Assembly: GCA_030220185.1 (NCBI GenBank)
Contig: JASPKZ010003434.1
Span: forward strand, 620,001 to 684,000
Source: Diploptera punctata
Lineage: Eukaryota; Arthropoda; Insecta; Blattodea; Blaberidae
DNA: 64,000 bases
Direction of reading: 5' to 3'
A program made the position numbers and the translations under genes. Shown one piece after another: positions 11,431 to 21,793 of the stretch; positions within the stretch are counted from its first letter, which is position 1, and every line of letters begins with the position of its first letter. The notes under the pieces were generated by a model. That model did not search any database. It saw nothing but the letters and a program-made list of their open reading frames with translations, and was not told the origin of the DNA.

Positions 11431-11460
11431 CGGAACACATCATGAATCTTATAAAAGTTG

Positions 11461-11575
11461 ACCTCATTATTGATCAACATGTAGGGCGCTTTCTCTCAGG
11501 TTTCCATGCATCTCCCTCATTCACCATTCGTGCTACATATTCTGCCCATCGCAGTCTACGACACTTAAGATAATC
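11461..11575 (-). mobile_element. LINE 3' fragment, third segment
   Basis: Resumes the LINE after the Penelope insertion (TTTCCATGCATCTCC, CCCATCGCAGTCTACGACAC; compare 60150-60235). Confidence 0.65.
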
Positions 11576-11629
11576 ATAGGCCTACCGGTAATAGGCACTA
11601 CATTAGTAATTGACACTTTTACTCCGAAA

Positions 11630-12255
11630 TGTAATAAATAAGATTCTCGCGAGAAGTGCACAGATGAACTGACAAGTCAACCTTCTCTCCTTTGATACCG
11701 GTTTTACGGAAACCCATAGGCCTATATTTTCTGAAAGCTTAGGCCTATGTCTCAAGTAATCAACCTGTGAATCTTAGGGGCAGAGGGACAAGCGTTTAGA
11801 AGTAATAGGACCCACAAAGTGTCAGTAAAGTGTGTATAGATGGACATATTTCCATAATGACGTCTCTATTTCTTGTTTGTTCCCGTACATTGCTGTTAAG
11901 TATGCCTTCTTCTTACATTGCAGATGGATCCTAAAGTCGTTATGGTTGCCTTGGTCTCCCTATTCAGAACAAACAATCGGTCTCCGAAAACGGGAACAAA
12001 CAAGAAATAGAGACGTCATTACGAGAATATGTCCAGCTAAACACACTTTACTGATACTTTTTTGATCCTATAGCTTCTAAATGCATGCCCCTCTGCCCCT
12101 AAGATTTCACAGGTTGTCTACTTGTGACACAAGCTTTCAGAAAATATGGGTTTCCGGAAAATCGGTATCAAAGGAGGGAAGATTTACTCGTGAGTTTGGT
12201 CTACATCATCACATTCAGTTCAACTGTGCACTTCCCCCGAGAACCTTGTTAATTA
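11630..12255. mobile_element. Fold-back element with about 260-bp arms
   Basis: Left arm about 11640-11905 and right arm about 11985-12250 are inverse complements (GTGCACAG, CCTTTGATACCG, CTTAGGGGCAGAGG, CAGTAAAGTGTGT, GACGTCTCTATTTCTTGTTT) around an unrelated loop of about 80 bp. No coding capacity is apparent. The left arm carries two TAGGCCTA copies that the right arm lacks, so these arrived after the element formed. Confidence 0.8.
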
Positions 12256-12339
12256 GGCCTACATATTAGTGTGAAAGTGCCAAATACTAATGCAGTGTCT
12301 ATTACTGGTAGGCCTATGTTTAACTTAACTGTTCTTATT

Positions 12340-12600
12340 AGGTGCTACGTCTGGTTTACTATCATGTAGCTCACTGTTGTGACTTATCTAATACCCGCGT
12401 TAATATTTCTAGTGCCTCGCTATTATTTAGATATAATATTCTTACATTCCATGTTCCTAGGAACATGTCCCTCTGTTTGAGCCTTTGCCATGGATTGCCT
12501 GAAGTAGACTCCACCAGGAGAACTGAATGGGGGACTATTTTACCTCCGGAAAATGTTACCCGTGTCCGCGTTTCTTGATGGTTGTATTTTTATGGTGCTC
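12340..12600 (-). mobile_element. LINE fragment, start of AP-endonuclease region
   Basis: On the minus strand the text near 12440-12470 reads GTWNVRILYLNNSEALEIL, which fits the GTWNVRTL start of LINE AP-like endonucleases. The upstream GC-rich block (CCACCAGGAGAACTGAATGG on the plus strand) would be the 5' leader. Decayed and short. Confidence 0.55.
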
Positions 12601-13275
12601 CCATTGGAAATGCACACAATGTAGCACCTTCTGGTGGACACTATCGAGATAGAACATACTATATGCGACTAAGAAATCTCGACAGAAAAAAGTAGGCTAT
12701 CTAAAATATCATTAATATCGGTCAAATGATCGAATAATCAGTAAGATCAGAAATAGTAGGCTTATTCCATGTCTATGTCATAAGGTACTTTCGATATGAA
12801 GCAGTAAGAGCCTATAATATATGACAAAGCATCATGTGAAACTGAGGCCTATTGTTATGTGACATAGTAAATAAAATATCAAGTTTCACCTTACCCTGTG
12901 TTGATAGAGAGATTACAATGTTGTTTATTCTAAGTTTGGAAAAGACTTGCATGCTCATGTTACTTAGTTCAGGTAAATAAATGATTGTTTTTAATCTTAA
13001 CTGATGTGATAAATACAAGTTCAGTAAACAATGTTTTCTTCTTTTCCGTTTCATAAAATGTAACATCTTCTATTGTAATAACTTAAACCTTTGTTAATAT
13101 CGCATATTAAATTGTTAAATTATGCTTTTGTCCTCATTTCTATAAATAACGTGTAAACTGAATTTTATTCTTAACTTCTTGTACTTTAGAAGAACTTGTA
13201 TCCTTATTTACTAGTAGGACTACTTGTGTTCACTACAATGTTTTATTAGATTACTCAGATTAAAATACGACCCAC
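12601..13275. other. Spacer, no gene seen
   Basis: AT-rich; the minus frame at 12812-13066 is not recognisable. Confidence 0.5.
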
Positions 13276-13508
13276 TATTATATATTCAGCGTATTTTGTA
13301 AAATGAACCTTTTAAAAAAGGAAAAAAAAAACAATGGTAATAAATCTAGTTTGTTGGAAAAGATTGAAGCTTTTGAAAGTCGTATTCGGATGATCCTGAG
13401 TTCAAATTACAATAAAACTATTATACATTTAATAAAACTATTATACATTCAGCGTATTTTGTAAAATTGAACCTTTTAAAAAAGGAAACAAAAGCAATGG
13501 CAATAAAT
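13276..13508. repeat. Duplicated block, later split by a LINE
   Basis: TTCAGCGTATTTTGTAAAAT and ACCTTTTAAAAAAGGAAA occur at about 13284-13345 and again at about 13447-13495. The continuation of the first copy (GTTTGTTGGAAAAGATTGA, 13349-13415) reappears only at 13986-14045. The second copy is therefore interrupted by the 13509-13985 insertion. Confidence 0.75.
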
Positions 13509-13517
13509 ATAATAATA

Positions 13518-13572
<55 letters not shown>

Positions 13573-13985
13573 CTTTATTTTAGCTGGCAGAGTTAAGGCC
13601 ATAAGGCCTTCTCTTCCACCAGCGAATAGTAGCATTATACAAAAATTACATACATATTACAATTTTAAGATATTATTAAAATACAGACTAAACAAAATAC
13701 AATGATGATGTGATCTAACACTAGCTAATACTAACAAAAACATAGAATATAATAAAATTAAAAATATATAAAATAAAGTAAGTAGCTTCCTAGATGAGTA
13801 TTAATGGAATGCTCTATATAGGCCTAGTTGTTATGCAGTTAATGTTTTCATTGTGTCGAACTTAAGATATCAGTTAATTTGGATTTAAATAATGATGGCG
13901 ATTGACAGTCCCTGACATGACTGGGAAGTGAGTTCTATGCTCTAGTCATAGATATTGTGTAAGATTTAGAGTACAGGCATAAAGT
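13509..13985 (-). mobile_element. LINE 3' end with (AAT)n tail
   Basis: Minus-strand reading at about 13890-13985 gives the usual jockey/CR1-type C-terminus (frame fragments like SRAWNSLPSHVRDCQS). The 3' end TAGCTGGCAGAGTTAAGGC matches the tail region of the LINE at 27480-28125, and the (AAT)n run at about 13514-13571 is the 3' microsatellite. It interrupts the duplicated block described alongside. Confidence 0.65.
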
Positions 13986-14045
13986 TTGTTGGACAATATT
14001 GAGCCGTTTGAGAGTCGTATTCGGAAAATCCCGAGTTCAAATTAC

Positions 14046-14554
14046 GTGATTAACCAATCTGTATGTAGTTTTTCCTTATCGTCAGAATATGGTAGAGCCT
14101 ATAGGCTACTTGAACTTCATTACTAACAAGAGAACTGTCAACCATTGTAGGCCTATGGTGAAACCTATCTTAAAATTTCTCCCAGAGAAACGTTGTGATG
14201 TGCCAATGCCACTTTTAACTGTAAGGCACATAAATCGGAGCCAGAATCCAGCAATGGCAACCCATTTTTTGGAGCAGATTGACTCCCTGCGTGAATAAGA
14301 GCGGAATGGAATGAGGCGGAATGCGGCACATACAGGTGCACTCCCAGTGAAACAACAAAACTTACAAGAACGGCTCAAGAACAAGGTAAGGTCTTACGCT
14401 CCGGCTGAATTTATTTTATTGCCCTGCACAAAATAATGTCATCAGAAGATCTGCCCGGCTTTCCTTAATCAGACTTTCCAGTCAGCTAAATGGCCTAATA
14501 AACAATGTAGGCTATTTAAATCGAAAACAACATTAAAGAAAATAAGAATTAATT
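14046..14554. other. Spacer with unrecognised short frames
   Basis: Overlapping frames on both strands at 14089-14384 are uninterrupted for 70-90 codons, but no domain or family is recognisable. One TAGGCCTA at about 14147 falls inside the plus frame. Probably chance or transposon remnant. Confidence 0.4.
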
Positions 14555-14930
14555 ATAGCTTGGCGATATTTGCTCTTCTATATGACAGTGAATCATGGAC
14601 TATCAAAACAGCTGACGCCTCAAGAATAAGAGCAGCGAAGATGAGGTGCGAAAAACAGAAGAATACAAATGGTCAAACTATAAAACTAATACAGAAATAA
14701 CAAACGAACTAAAAATTACTCCGGTGTTAGAAAAAAGTAGAAATTACATCATTGGGTGGTTTGAACATGTCGATATAATAGCAAAGGACGGATTACCAAA
14801 AATTCCGAAGTCTTACAAACCTAATGTGAAAGATGACGAGGACGTCCAATGAAAGGACGTTAAAGTGGGACCGGAACAGGCCAGCAAGTGGAAGGAAAAT
14901 AATGATGATGTCGATGATGAAAAAGAGATG
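14555..14930 (+). mobile_element. LINE C-terminal fragment
   Basis: Around 14565-14650 the text reads LLYDSESWTIKTADASRIRA, the LYGSETWT...SRI.AAEM block typical of LINE C-termini; the following frame (14646-14852) includes IGWFEHVDI, equivalent to WYGHV. It ends in GACCGGAACAGGCCAGCAAG. No intact RT is present. Confidence 0.65.
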
Positions 14931-15553
14931 TACACTTAGCGACAAAAAGAATGAGCCGCTTCAAAAAGCAGAGTCTTTGTTATAGCCCACTGCGCATACT
15001 CGAAAAGCTAAAGCTGTGATTCACGATATAACGCACTGTTAAATGTTTTAAATACGCTGTAATTGGTTTTAATCGTCTTAAATAGTTAAAGAACAGTGAA
15101 GGAGACATGTTTCTAGATATATACGAGTATTCGACAAATGCAATATTACTCAAATTGCCACATTTCAAATAAAGCTGAACTTTCTTTCGTAGTGCAAAAG
15201 TACAAGACAACCAATATTTAGACAACTACCATCCGACATTCGAGTAGCGTAGATCGTTAAACCACTTACAAGAAAATGAAATATGTATGAAGGCCAGAGT
15301 TCGAATCCTTCAACAATGTTTTTTTATTCATTTGTATTTTCGCAAAATAATCCTATAAGTGCTATAACATTTAATTCCTGCCACGTAATCTACGTCCACT
15401 TTATACTATAACTTATTAAGTAATATCCCTGCCTTCGTAAACTCTATAACACTATTTAGCTACCGATATAAATTGAATTGTGTGTGCAGTACCACGTTTT
15501 AATAATAATGCTGTAAGTGTATTTAATAAAAGACAATATGGATTCATATATTT
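14931..15553. other. Spacer, no gene seen
   Basis: AT-rich with no micro-repeats and no recognisable frames. It abuts the target duplication of the next element. Confidence 0.5.
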
Positions 15554-15563
15554 ATGTATTTAT

Positions 15564-15629
15564 TTCACAGTAATATAATGTACGGTTAAAAACTATAATA
15601 TAGTTACCTTGTAGGTCCGTCTCCTCAAC
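15564..15629. repeat. Left 66-bp inverted repeat of Penelope copy 1
   Basis: Perfect inverse complement of 17160-17225. Starts TTCACAGTAATATAATG and ends GTCCGTCTCCTCAAC. The first two bases overlap the target duplication. Confidence 0.95.
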
Positions 15630-15812
15630 AAAAAAAAATAATGTTCCAATGCGACCAATTGTCAATTGCATAAATGCACCCAACTACAAAATTTCTAAAT
15701 TCATTACCCAAAAAATAAAAGAAGACATCAATTTAGATAATCAATTCACAATTAAAAACTCATACGACTTGGCAGAAAAAATACATAACCTAGAAATCAA
15801 CAAAACACAAAA

Positions 15813-17144
15813 ATGACGTCGTTTGATATAAAAGACTTATACACCAACATCCCAATAAATGAAACAATAGATATAATAAAACAAAAATTAATGGACAAGA
15901 AACTTGAAAATAACTACATCAACCAACTAAGTAACACCATAAAAACAATAACGCAACAGAATTACTTCCAATTCAACAACGAACTCTTCGTCCAAGAAGA
16001 TGGAATCCCCATGGGAAGCCCCACTTCGGGAATCCTAGCAGAAATATTCTTACAAGAATTAGAAAATACACACCTCAAAGAACTAATTACTAAATTCAAC
16101 ATAAAATTATTCACAAGATATGTAGACGACGTATTAATTATTTATGACAGCGAAAATAGAAAAGACAAAGAAATCTCTCAACATTTAAATAACATGCACA
16201 ACAAAATCATCTTTACTGATGAAACAGAAATCAACAACAGTATAAACTATTTGGACCTAACACTAACAAAAAACTTCACCAACAACAAAATAGAAATTGG
16301 CATTTATCGAAAACCGACAAGCAACACATTAGCCATAAACAATAAATCGAGACATCCTTTTCAACATAAAATAAGTACATTCAAAAGCCTAATAAATAGG
16401 ATGTTAAAACTCCCTCTAAATAAAGACAATTATAATAAAGAATTAAATTACATCAAACACATGGCAAAAATTAACGGATACAACAAACAAATAATAAATA
16501 GAATTATAAACAAACAAAAAAGAAAAAACAACATTACCAACATAACCAAACTTGAAATAGAATCCAATGACAACAACAAGAAATGGATAACTCTCACGTA
16601 CACTGGTAAAGAAACATTAAAACTGGCCAACACACTAAAAAAGCTCGATAAGAATATTAATATATCCTACAGAACTGACAACAAATTAAACAATTTAATA
16701 AACAACAACATCGAAGAAATAGACGAATTCGACAATAAAGGCATCTACAAATTAACATGTACAGACTGCAATAAATTCTACATTGGGAAAACTAACAGAA
16801 GCTTCAACATTAGATTCAAGGAACATTTCAGAGATTTCATTTACAATGGAGGAAAATCAAGTTACGCAAAACATGTAATTCAAGCTGGACACCATATGCA
16901 TAACATCGATAACACCCTCACAATAGTACATAGAGAAAACATTCCAACGAGAATAAATATAATGGAGGAAATCGCAATCCTAAGAGAAATCAACAACAAC
17001 CTGATTCTAAATGAATACACACCTAATCCACACAATCCTCTATACAAAATTCTCACAACCAAGTCAGTGCTTCAACAAGGGTCAACAAGAACGGACCTAA
17101 TGCATTCTGCTGATGATGGGACTAGTCCCGAAAGGCCTACATAG
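15813..17144 (+). CDS. Penelope-like reverse transcriptase/GIY-YIG endonuclease, 5' truncated
   Basis: The 443-codon frame encodes the RT palm and a C-terminal endonuclease. RT motifs: FDIKDLYTNIP at residues 4-14 (motif A), GIPMGSPTSG at 64-73 (motif B) and YVDD at 103-106 (catalytic motif C). The endonuclease has GIY at 310-312, a CxxC pair at 316/319, YIG at 323-325 and the following SFNIRFKEHF block. Together these copy RNA into DNA at a nicked chromosomal target. The first Met is not the true start: upstream sequence at 15649-15809 encodes preceding RT residues (RPIVNCINAP) in another frame, so a one-base loss in an A-run near 15811 broke the frame. Everything N-terminal to that is missing. 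At about half the usual length it should be dead, though the remaining frame has no stops. Confidence 0.9.
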   Translation: MTSFDIKDLYTNIPINETIDIIKQKLMDKKLENNYINQLSNTIKTITQQNYFQFNNELFVQEDGIPMGSPTSGILAEIFLQELENTHLKELITKFNIKLFTRYVDDVLIIYDSENRKDKEISQHLNNMHNKIIFTDETEINNSINYLDLTLTKNFTNNKIEIGIYRKPTSNTLAINNKSRHPFQHKISTFKSLINRMLKLPLNKDNYNKELNYIKHMAKINGYNKQIINRIINKQKRKNNITNITKLEIESNDNNKKWITLTYTGKETLKLANTLKKLDKNINISYRTDNKLNNLINNNIEEIDEFDNKGIYKLTCTDCNKFYIGKTNRSFNIRFKEHFRDFIYNGGKSSYAKHVIQAGHHMHNIDNTLTIVHRENIPTRINIMEEIAILREINNNLILNEYTPNPHNPLYKILTTKSVLQQGSTRTDLMHSADDGTSPERPT

Positions 17145-17145
17145 T
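17105..17145 (+). ncRNA. Hammerhead-like motif at the end of Penelope copy 1
   Basis: CTGATGA at 17110-17116, extra T, self-complementary helix II GGGACTAGTCCC (17118-17129), GAAA at 17130-17133, then GGCCTA with predicted cleavage after A17139. The CTG before the core pairs with CA after the cleavage site (third pair lost). The same bases encode the residues ADDGTSPERP, so the motif overlaps the reading frame. Confidence 0.65.
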
Positions 17146-17159
17146 TTAAAAGAACTTAA

Positions 17160-17225
17160 GTTGAGGAGACGGACCTACAAGGTAACTATATTATAGTTTT
17201 TAACCGTACATTATATTACTGTGAA
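17160..17225. repeat. Right 66-bp inverted repeat of Penelope copy 1
   Basis: Perfect inverse complement of 15564-15629; begins GTTGAGGAGACGGACC, 16 bp after the stop codon. Confidence 0.95.
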
Positions 17226-17392
17226 CTAATACCTCAACGGAAAAATCACCATGAATTTTACTAGTATCGATGTATTTATTTATTTATTATTTACGTATTA
17301 GTGAGAAAGAAGATTCGCCCTTCAATTAAAATGTTTAGTTTATATACGTCAAGTCCAGCTAATAATAGTCCATAGATGATGGACAATAATAA

Positions 17393-17397
17393 AAATA

Positions 17398-17487
<90 letters not shown>
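17393..17487. repeat. (ATT)n microsatellite
   Basis: About 30 ATT units with little interruption. Confidence 0.95.
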
Positions 17488-17777
17488 CTTCATATGGTCA
17501 GTCCGGTTGCTTTCATGAGAACATTTAGTAATGTAGATTGTCCTCTGAAGGTGTTACTGGCACCTCGAAGAGTAAGACGATTGAAGGGGCTGCCTTCTAA
17601 GGTTCATCGTCATAACCTCCCATCATATCACAGCCCTAGTGGGAGGGTTGCCTCTTCCGCTCTTCTCAGACCGTTGAGGGCTTTCTCCTTGTTACCCCGG
17701 GGATGGGTCACACAGAAGATGATCTGAACAATTTTAACAATTCTAGCTTTCATGAAACCGGAACGAGCCAACAGGCT
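17488..17777 (+). mobile_element. LINE 3' tail
   Basis: The last part, GATCTGAACAATTTTAACAA through GAACGAGCCAACAGGCTTA, matches 3' ends at 29610-29690 and 36210-36300. The GC-rich first part (17560-17700) is of unknown origin. An (ATT)n tract follows directly. Confidence 0.6.
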
Positions 17778-17893
<116 letters not shown>

Positions 17894-17929
17894 GGATGTA
17901 TCAAAGGATGTGAAGAATGTAATTAACTG

Positions 17930-18470
17930 GGGATCAAAATTAACTCAAAATATACCTAAGAAAATGACATAAAATGTAGAATTCAAAAGGCAGATTGGTA
18001 TTAACAATATTAAACGGCGTTTTGTGGGATAAGAACATAGAATGGATACCAAATTAGAAATTTATAAATCCATAATTCGAAGCATGCTAATATACGGTGC
18101 AGAAACTTGGCAGTTGAATACAAATTTGAGTTTAAAGTTTATGTCTATTGAAATGGATACCCTCAAATAGGCATTCTAAATTGGAAAAAATCAGAAATAC
18201 AATCATCAGACAAGAAACGAAAGTCCAAAATTCAATATTAGATTTTGTGAGATACAGATACTAGAATGGTATGGTCACACACGTGGGATGCCAAAGAAAA
18301 GTTTACCCAGACAAGCTTTGGAATGGATTCCACCTGGAAAAGGAAAGAGAAGTCCACCTGGATTTAAATGGATGGATGATGCAAGAAGAGGTATGAAGGA
18401 TCTAAATCTGGAAGAATTGGAATGTGAAGATAGAGAAAAATAGAGAGAGAAGATAAAAATTAAAAAAATT
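17930..18470 (+). mobile_element. LINE C-terminal fragment, second LINE type
   Basis: Near 18041 the text reads MDTKLEIYKSIIRSMLIYGA, then GHTR and PRQALEWIPPGKGKR-like pieces, parallel to the fragment at 57030-57545 (YGAE-W; WYGHVKRMP; WIP). Frames are broken several times. Confidence 0.65.
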
Positions 18471-21117
18471 TTTGGGCACAGGAAGATGTTTTATTACATT
18501 GTAAACCTGTTTATAAATAAATAAATAAACAAATAAATAAATAATAATAAAAATAGTAATACTTCCAAATATTAGTACGGGTTTTTCTTTAAGAATGGAC
18601 AGATAGAAAAAAGTAGAAAGCATTTTAACTATTAAAAAATTTAACCTCATCGGGAATCGATCCTGTGACATTCTGCGAACGAATCAAGCCACTAAACACT
18701 GAGCCAAGCACACACTCGTTAAATGCGCTTGAAAGAATACTCTTCAAAGGAAGAAGGAAAGCGTATTGTAGCTCTACTGTGCAATTAATTTACTCGTGTG
18801 AATCGCGCGTTGGAACTTAAAAATATTCGAGATCAAGAGTCGGCCCATTCTTTTTGTCGAAGAAGATTGATTGACTCCAAAATCTGGGTAGAAAGGAGTG
18901 AAGAAAAACCTGTAATAATGCCTAAATCTAGGCCTACGGCTCTCCAGGAAAGAGCCAAGGACATTGAGCTCATAGTGTTTGAAGTAGCCTCTTGTAATAA
19001 AACTTTAATGCTCGCATGTCTTTTCTTATAAGTTCCTTTGAAACTTGAATTTAAAAAAACCAAAGTTTCAAACCTATATTTTTATATTTGCGTTATTATA
19101 GGGCTGATGTCCTTAAAATTAGACCTTAATATTAATATTATTCTCCAGACATGTTGTCTTTGAAACTTGATATTTTCCATGGTTGAAATAATTGCTTTTC
19201 TGTTGGATTACAGATCGTTCAACATATATAATGAAAAGCAGTTTTAACTTTTCTATGTTAAATAATTCTAAGATCGGGTTCATAACGATCTTTTGTTTTC
19301 AGATTTCTCATCGAGTTTCTTTTAAAAGAAAACAACCACTTTTTTATGGTAGATTACTAAATTGATATAGTCGCCAACCACAATTAGTGTACCCTGTTAA
19401 TAATTCTTCTCTGATGGACTGGGTACACTTTACCGTAGGTGCTAGTGGAAGAAAAATGATATTATTTCAAATAACTTCTTGACACTAGTTAAATTAATTA
19501 TTTCAAATAACTTCTTGACACTAGTTAAATTAATACACTTTATTTATCTTCTGTTTAACATATTACTTCGTAACTTTACAATATTTCTTCAACTTAATCT
19601 TTTACAGTACATTTTACGGGACGATCCAACATTCAGCCATCCCGGACGGTAGCTCTTTATAACTGGCATAGATTTTTAAAAATCTATCACAAGAATGGTG
19701 GCGCATTGGAAGCTTGGAATCGAAACCTTGCTTTGGATTAGAACTCAATTTATCCGAAATAAAGGAATTAGGGTTTTTTTATAATTTGCATGAAGTTATT
19801 TTCAATTTTGAGAGAAAGAATTATAGACTATGTATGAGTGGTAGGTCCTATATTAAACTTAGATCTATATAAGTTATTTACGCATAGCCTATGGTAAACA
19901 TTATTTGATCTTGATTGTCTATTGACTACGGTTGGACCCTCCACCACCCCTTGAGATACCACGGACACAAGTCCATACTCCCATATTAATGCCTGGAGTT
20001 TTGAGACTTGGAATTGGGAATTATCGGAATGAAACCAACTTAACATGAATTTTTCGGTAGATTTCCTTAGGCGTCAAGATAAATGTTTGGTTATAATTCC
20101 CTTATACCGAATCATTTCTTCATTATCATAGGCCTAATGATAATTAATATAATTAGTTAAAAATATATTTAGTGAACATTACATAGTAGGGCCTCAACAT
20201 GTAGGCCTATGCATACAGAAATCTATAACCTACTGGTAAGTCTGTAGTAGGCCTAGCGGAAGGAATTAATACTAATATAATTTTGCAGTCTCGAAGTAAA
20301 AAAAAAAGTATAATAGGCCCTATTGAATTAATAGTAAAATTTTGACGTTTTGTCAGACAACTCCTTAGCCTATAACTTAGGCCTACTCCTAGGTCTATTT
20401 CTGAGTAGGGCCTATGTGGAAAAATCTTCTTTATTGTCCGGCATAGACGATTTCATACAGGCGTAGGCCTACATCAATTTATTTACTTCATTATCTGTAT
20501 AGGCCTACTGTATATTTTTTATTTAGGCCTATGATGGAACACAGGTCATAAATTGGAGTATTTAGTTTTGTTCACTATGTAGGATAAGTTATTATCTGAG
20601 CCAATTTCAAAGTAGTCTCCTCTTCATTCAAGCATGCAATTGTATATTTTCATCCCCTAAGTGTTGGACCCTAGAAGAGATTTAATCCAGGTGGTGTGAG
20701 GGCGGGATATGCCGACTAATGAAAATGTAAGGATGGAGGAGGGAGTATTGCATTGTGTGAAAATGACCCGCAGACCTGAGTCAACACCCGAACAATGGAA
20801 CCCGGCACGTCCTCACCTAATTGACCCGCTGAGGGATCCACTGCAGTGTTTTAATTTGTCTCTCTAATTCTCTTTCACATCACTGAAAAGATTTCACACA
20901 AAAGGATGACTGCTATCTCTTTAGAAGAACTATAGCCTACATATCATAGGCTACAGGATGGATATGATTTATGCCACACATGAATTATTTAGGACTATAA
21001 CTAGACTTGGGATTTTCAGGCTGTAAAAATATAGATTTAGATAGGGACTACCTAAAATAGTTTTAATAACTGTAAAATAAGTTCTAAAATACTACTTCAG
21101 GCTTTTAAATAATAGGC
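18471..21117. other. Spacer, no gene seen
   Basis: Contains a perfect tandem duplication (listed separately) and scattered TAGGCCTA copies from 18929 on, dense after 20130. A GC-richer block at 20640-20870 (GTGTGAGGGCGGGATATGCC; GAACCCGGCACGTCCTCACC) lacks micro-repeats and has no paralogue in the window. The frames at 18798-19063 and 19828-20046 are unrecognised. Confidence 0.45.
19461..19532. repeat. Perfect 36-bp tandem duplication
   Basis: Two identical, directly adjacent 36-bp units starting ATTATTTCAAATAACTTC at 19461 and 19497. Absence of divergence implies a recent event. Confidence 0.95.
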
Positions 21118-21793
21118 TACTTCAGGTGGTAGCATGGCCGTTTCCTGACTAACAAGACAGGATTCGATACCCGGCGGGATTGAACATTTTAATCATTAAA
21201 ATTAATTCAATTAGGCCTAATGTATTTGTAAAATTTTCAATCTCAGGGTCAGGAGAGGTGGTGGTGCACAATTTTTAATAGCTAGATTTTACACAATATT
21301 CCTGCAAATATATCGCTATTCATAGGTTTATGTTGAGAAGTCATGTGGTAGGCCTATTGATAGTGATTCGTCCATCGGATGAGGACGTTAAGCCTGGCAG
21401 CCCCTTTTTCGTTACCCGCATGGGTTTCACTCTCTCCCTTGTCTTCAACATCATCCCGCATACAAATACTTTACACTAGTCTAGGCCTATATAAACACAT
21501 AAACGTACTGCTCGGGAACCAGCTCCGTGTGTCTGAAAGGAATTTGCTGTCTCAGCTGTTAGTACTATGAGACGCAGAGAAGTGTACCTCCTCCCACTCC
21601 CCACACTACCCCCGCAAACACACAGAGCTTGGACTCGAGCTGTACAATTATTCCGCACTCCTCTCTGTATACAATACAAAAATGCATCACCTAGGCCTAT
21701 GTAAAATGGTCTACAGTAATATAATGTAGGCTTACGGTTAAAAACTATAAAATAGTTACCTTGTAGGTGTCCGTCTCCTCAACTGAAGTTATT

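Larger units (their letters stand above)
10759..11460 (-). mobile_element. Penelope-like element, copy 2
   Basis: A 5'-truncated copy bounded by an exact 14-bp target duplication, ACCTCATTATTGAT at 10745-10758 and 11461-11474. It contains the C-terminal GIY-YIG endonuclease frame and the GGTCCGTCTCCTCAACTT junction seen in the other copies. The right end (CCTCAACGGAACACATCATG) resembles the 3' tail of copy 1 (17232-). Divergence from copy 1 suggests a different subfamily or greater age. Confidence 0.85.
15566..17269 (+). mobile_element. Penelope-like element, copy 1 (best preserved)
   Basis: The element lies between two copies of ATGTATTTATTT (15554-15565 and 17270-17281), a 12-bp putative target duplication in low-complexity sequence. 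Inside are two perfect 66-bp inverted repeats (the left one starting 2 bp outside the inferred boundary), the RT/GIY-YIG frame between them, a hammerhead-like motif at the end of the frame, and a 44-bp tail ending ACTAGTATCG. Copy 3 has the same two termini but the coding part reversed relative to them, matching the inverted terminal repeats known in Penelope elements. No TAGGCCTA insertion interrupts it, which fits a young copy; the single AGGCCTA near 17135 comes from a base change. Confidence 0.9.

Noticed and set aside
13441..13635. Poly-Tyr/Leu open frame
   Set aside because: Translation of an (AAT)n tract and LINE tail; the same applies to frames at 17703-17891, 42103-42348 and 53874-54170.
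14089..14384. Overlapping 69- and 92-codon frames
   Set aside because: No domain, biased composition, contains a TAGGCCTA insert, and no paralogue.
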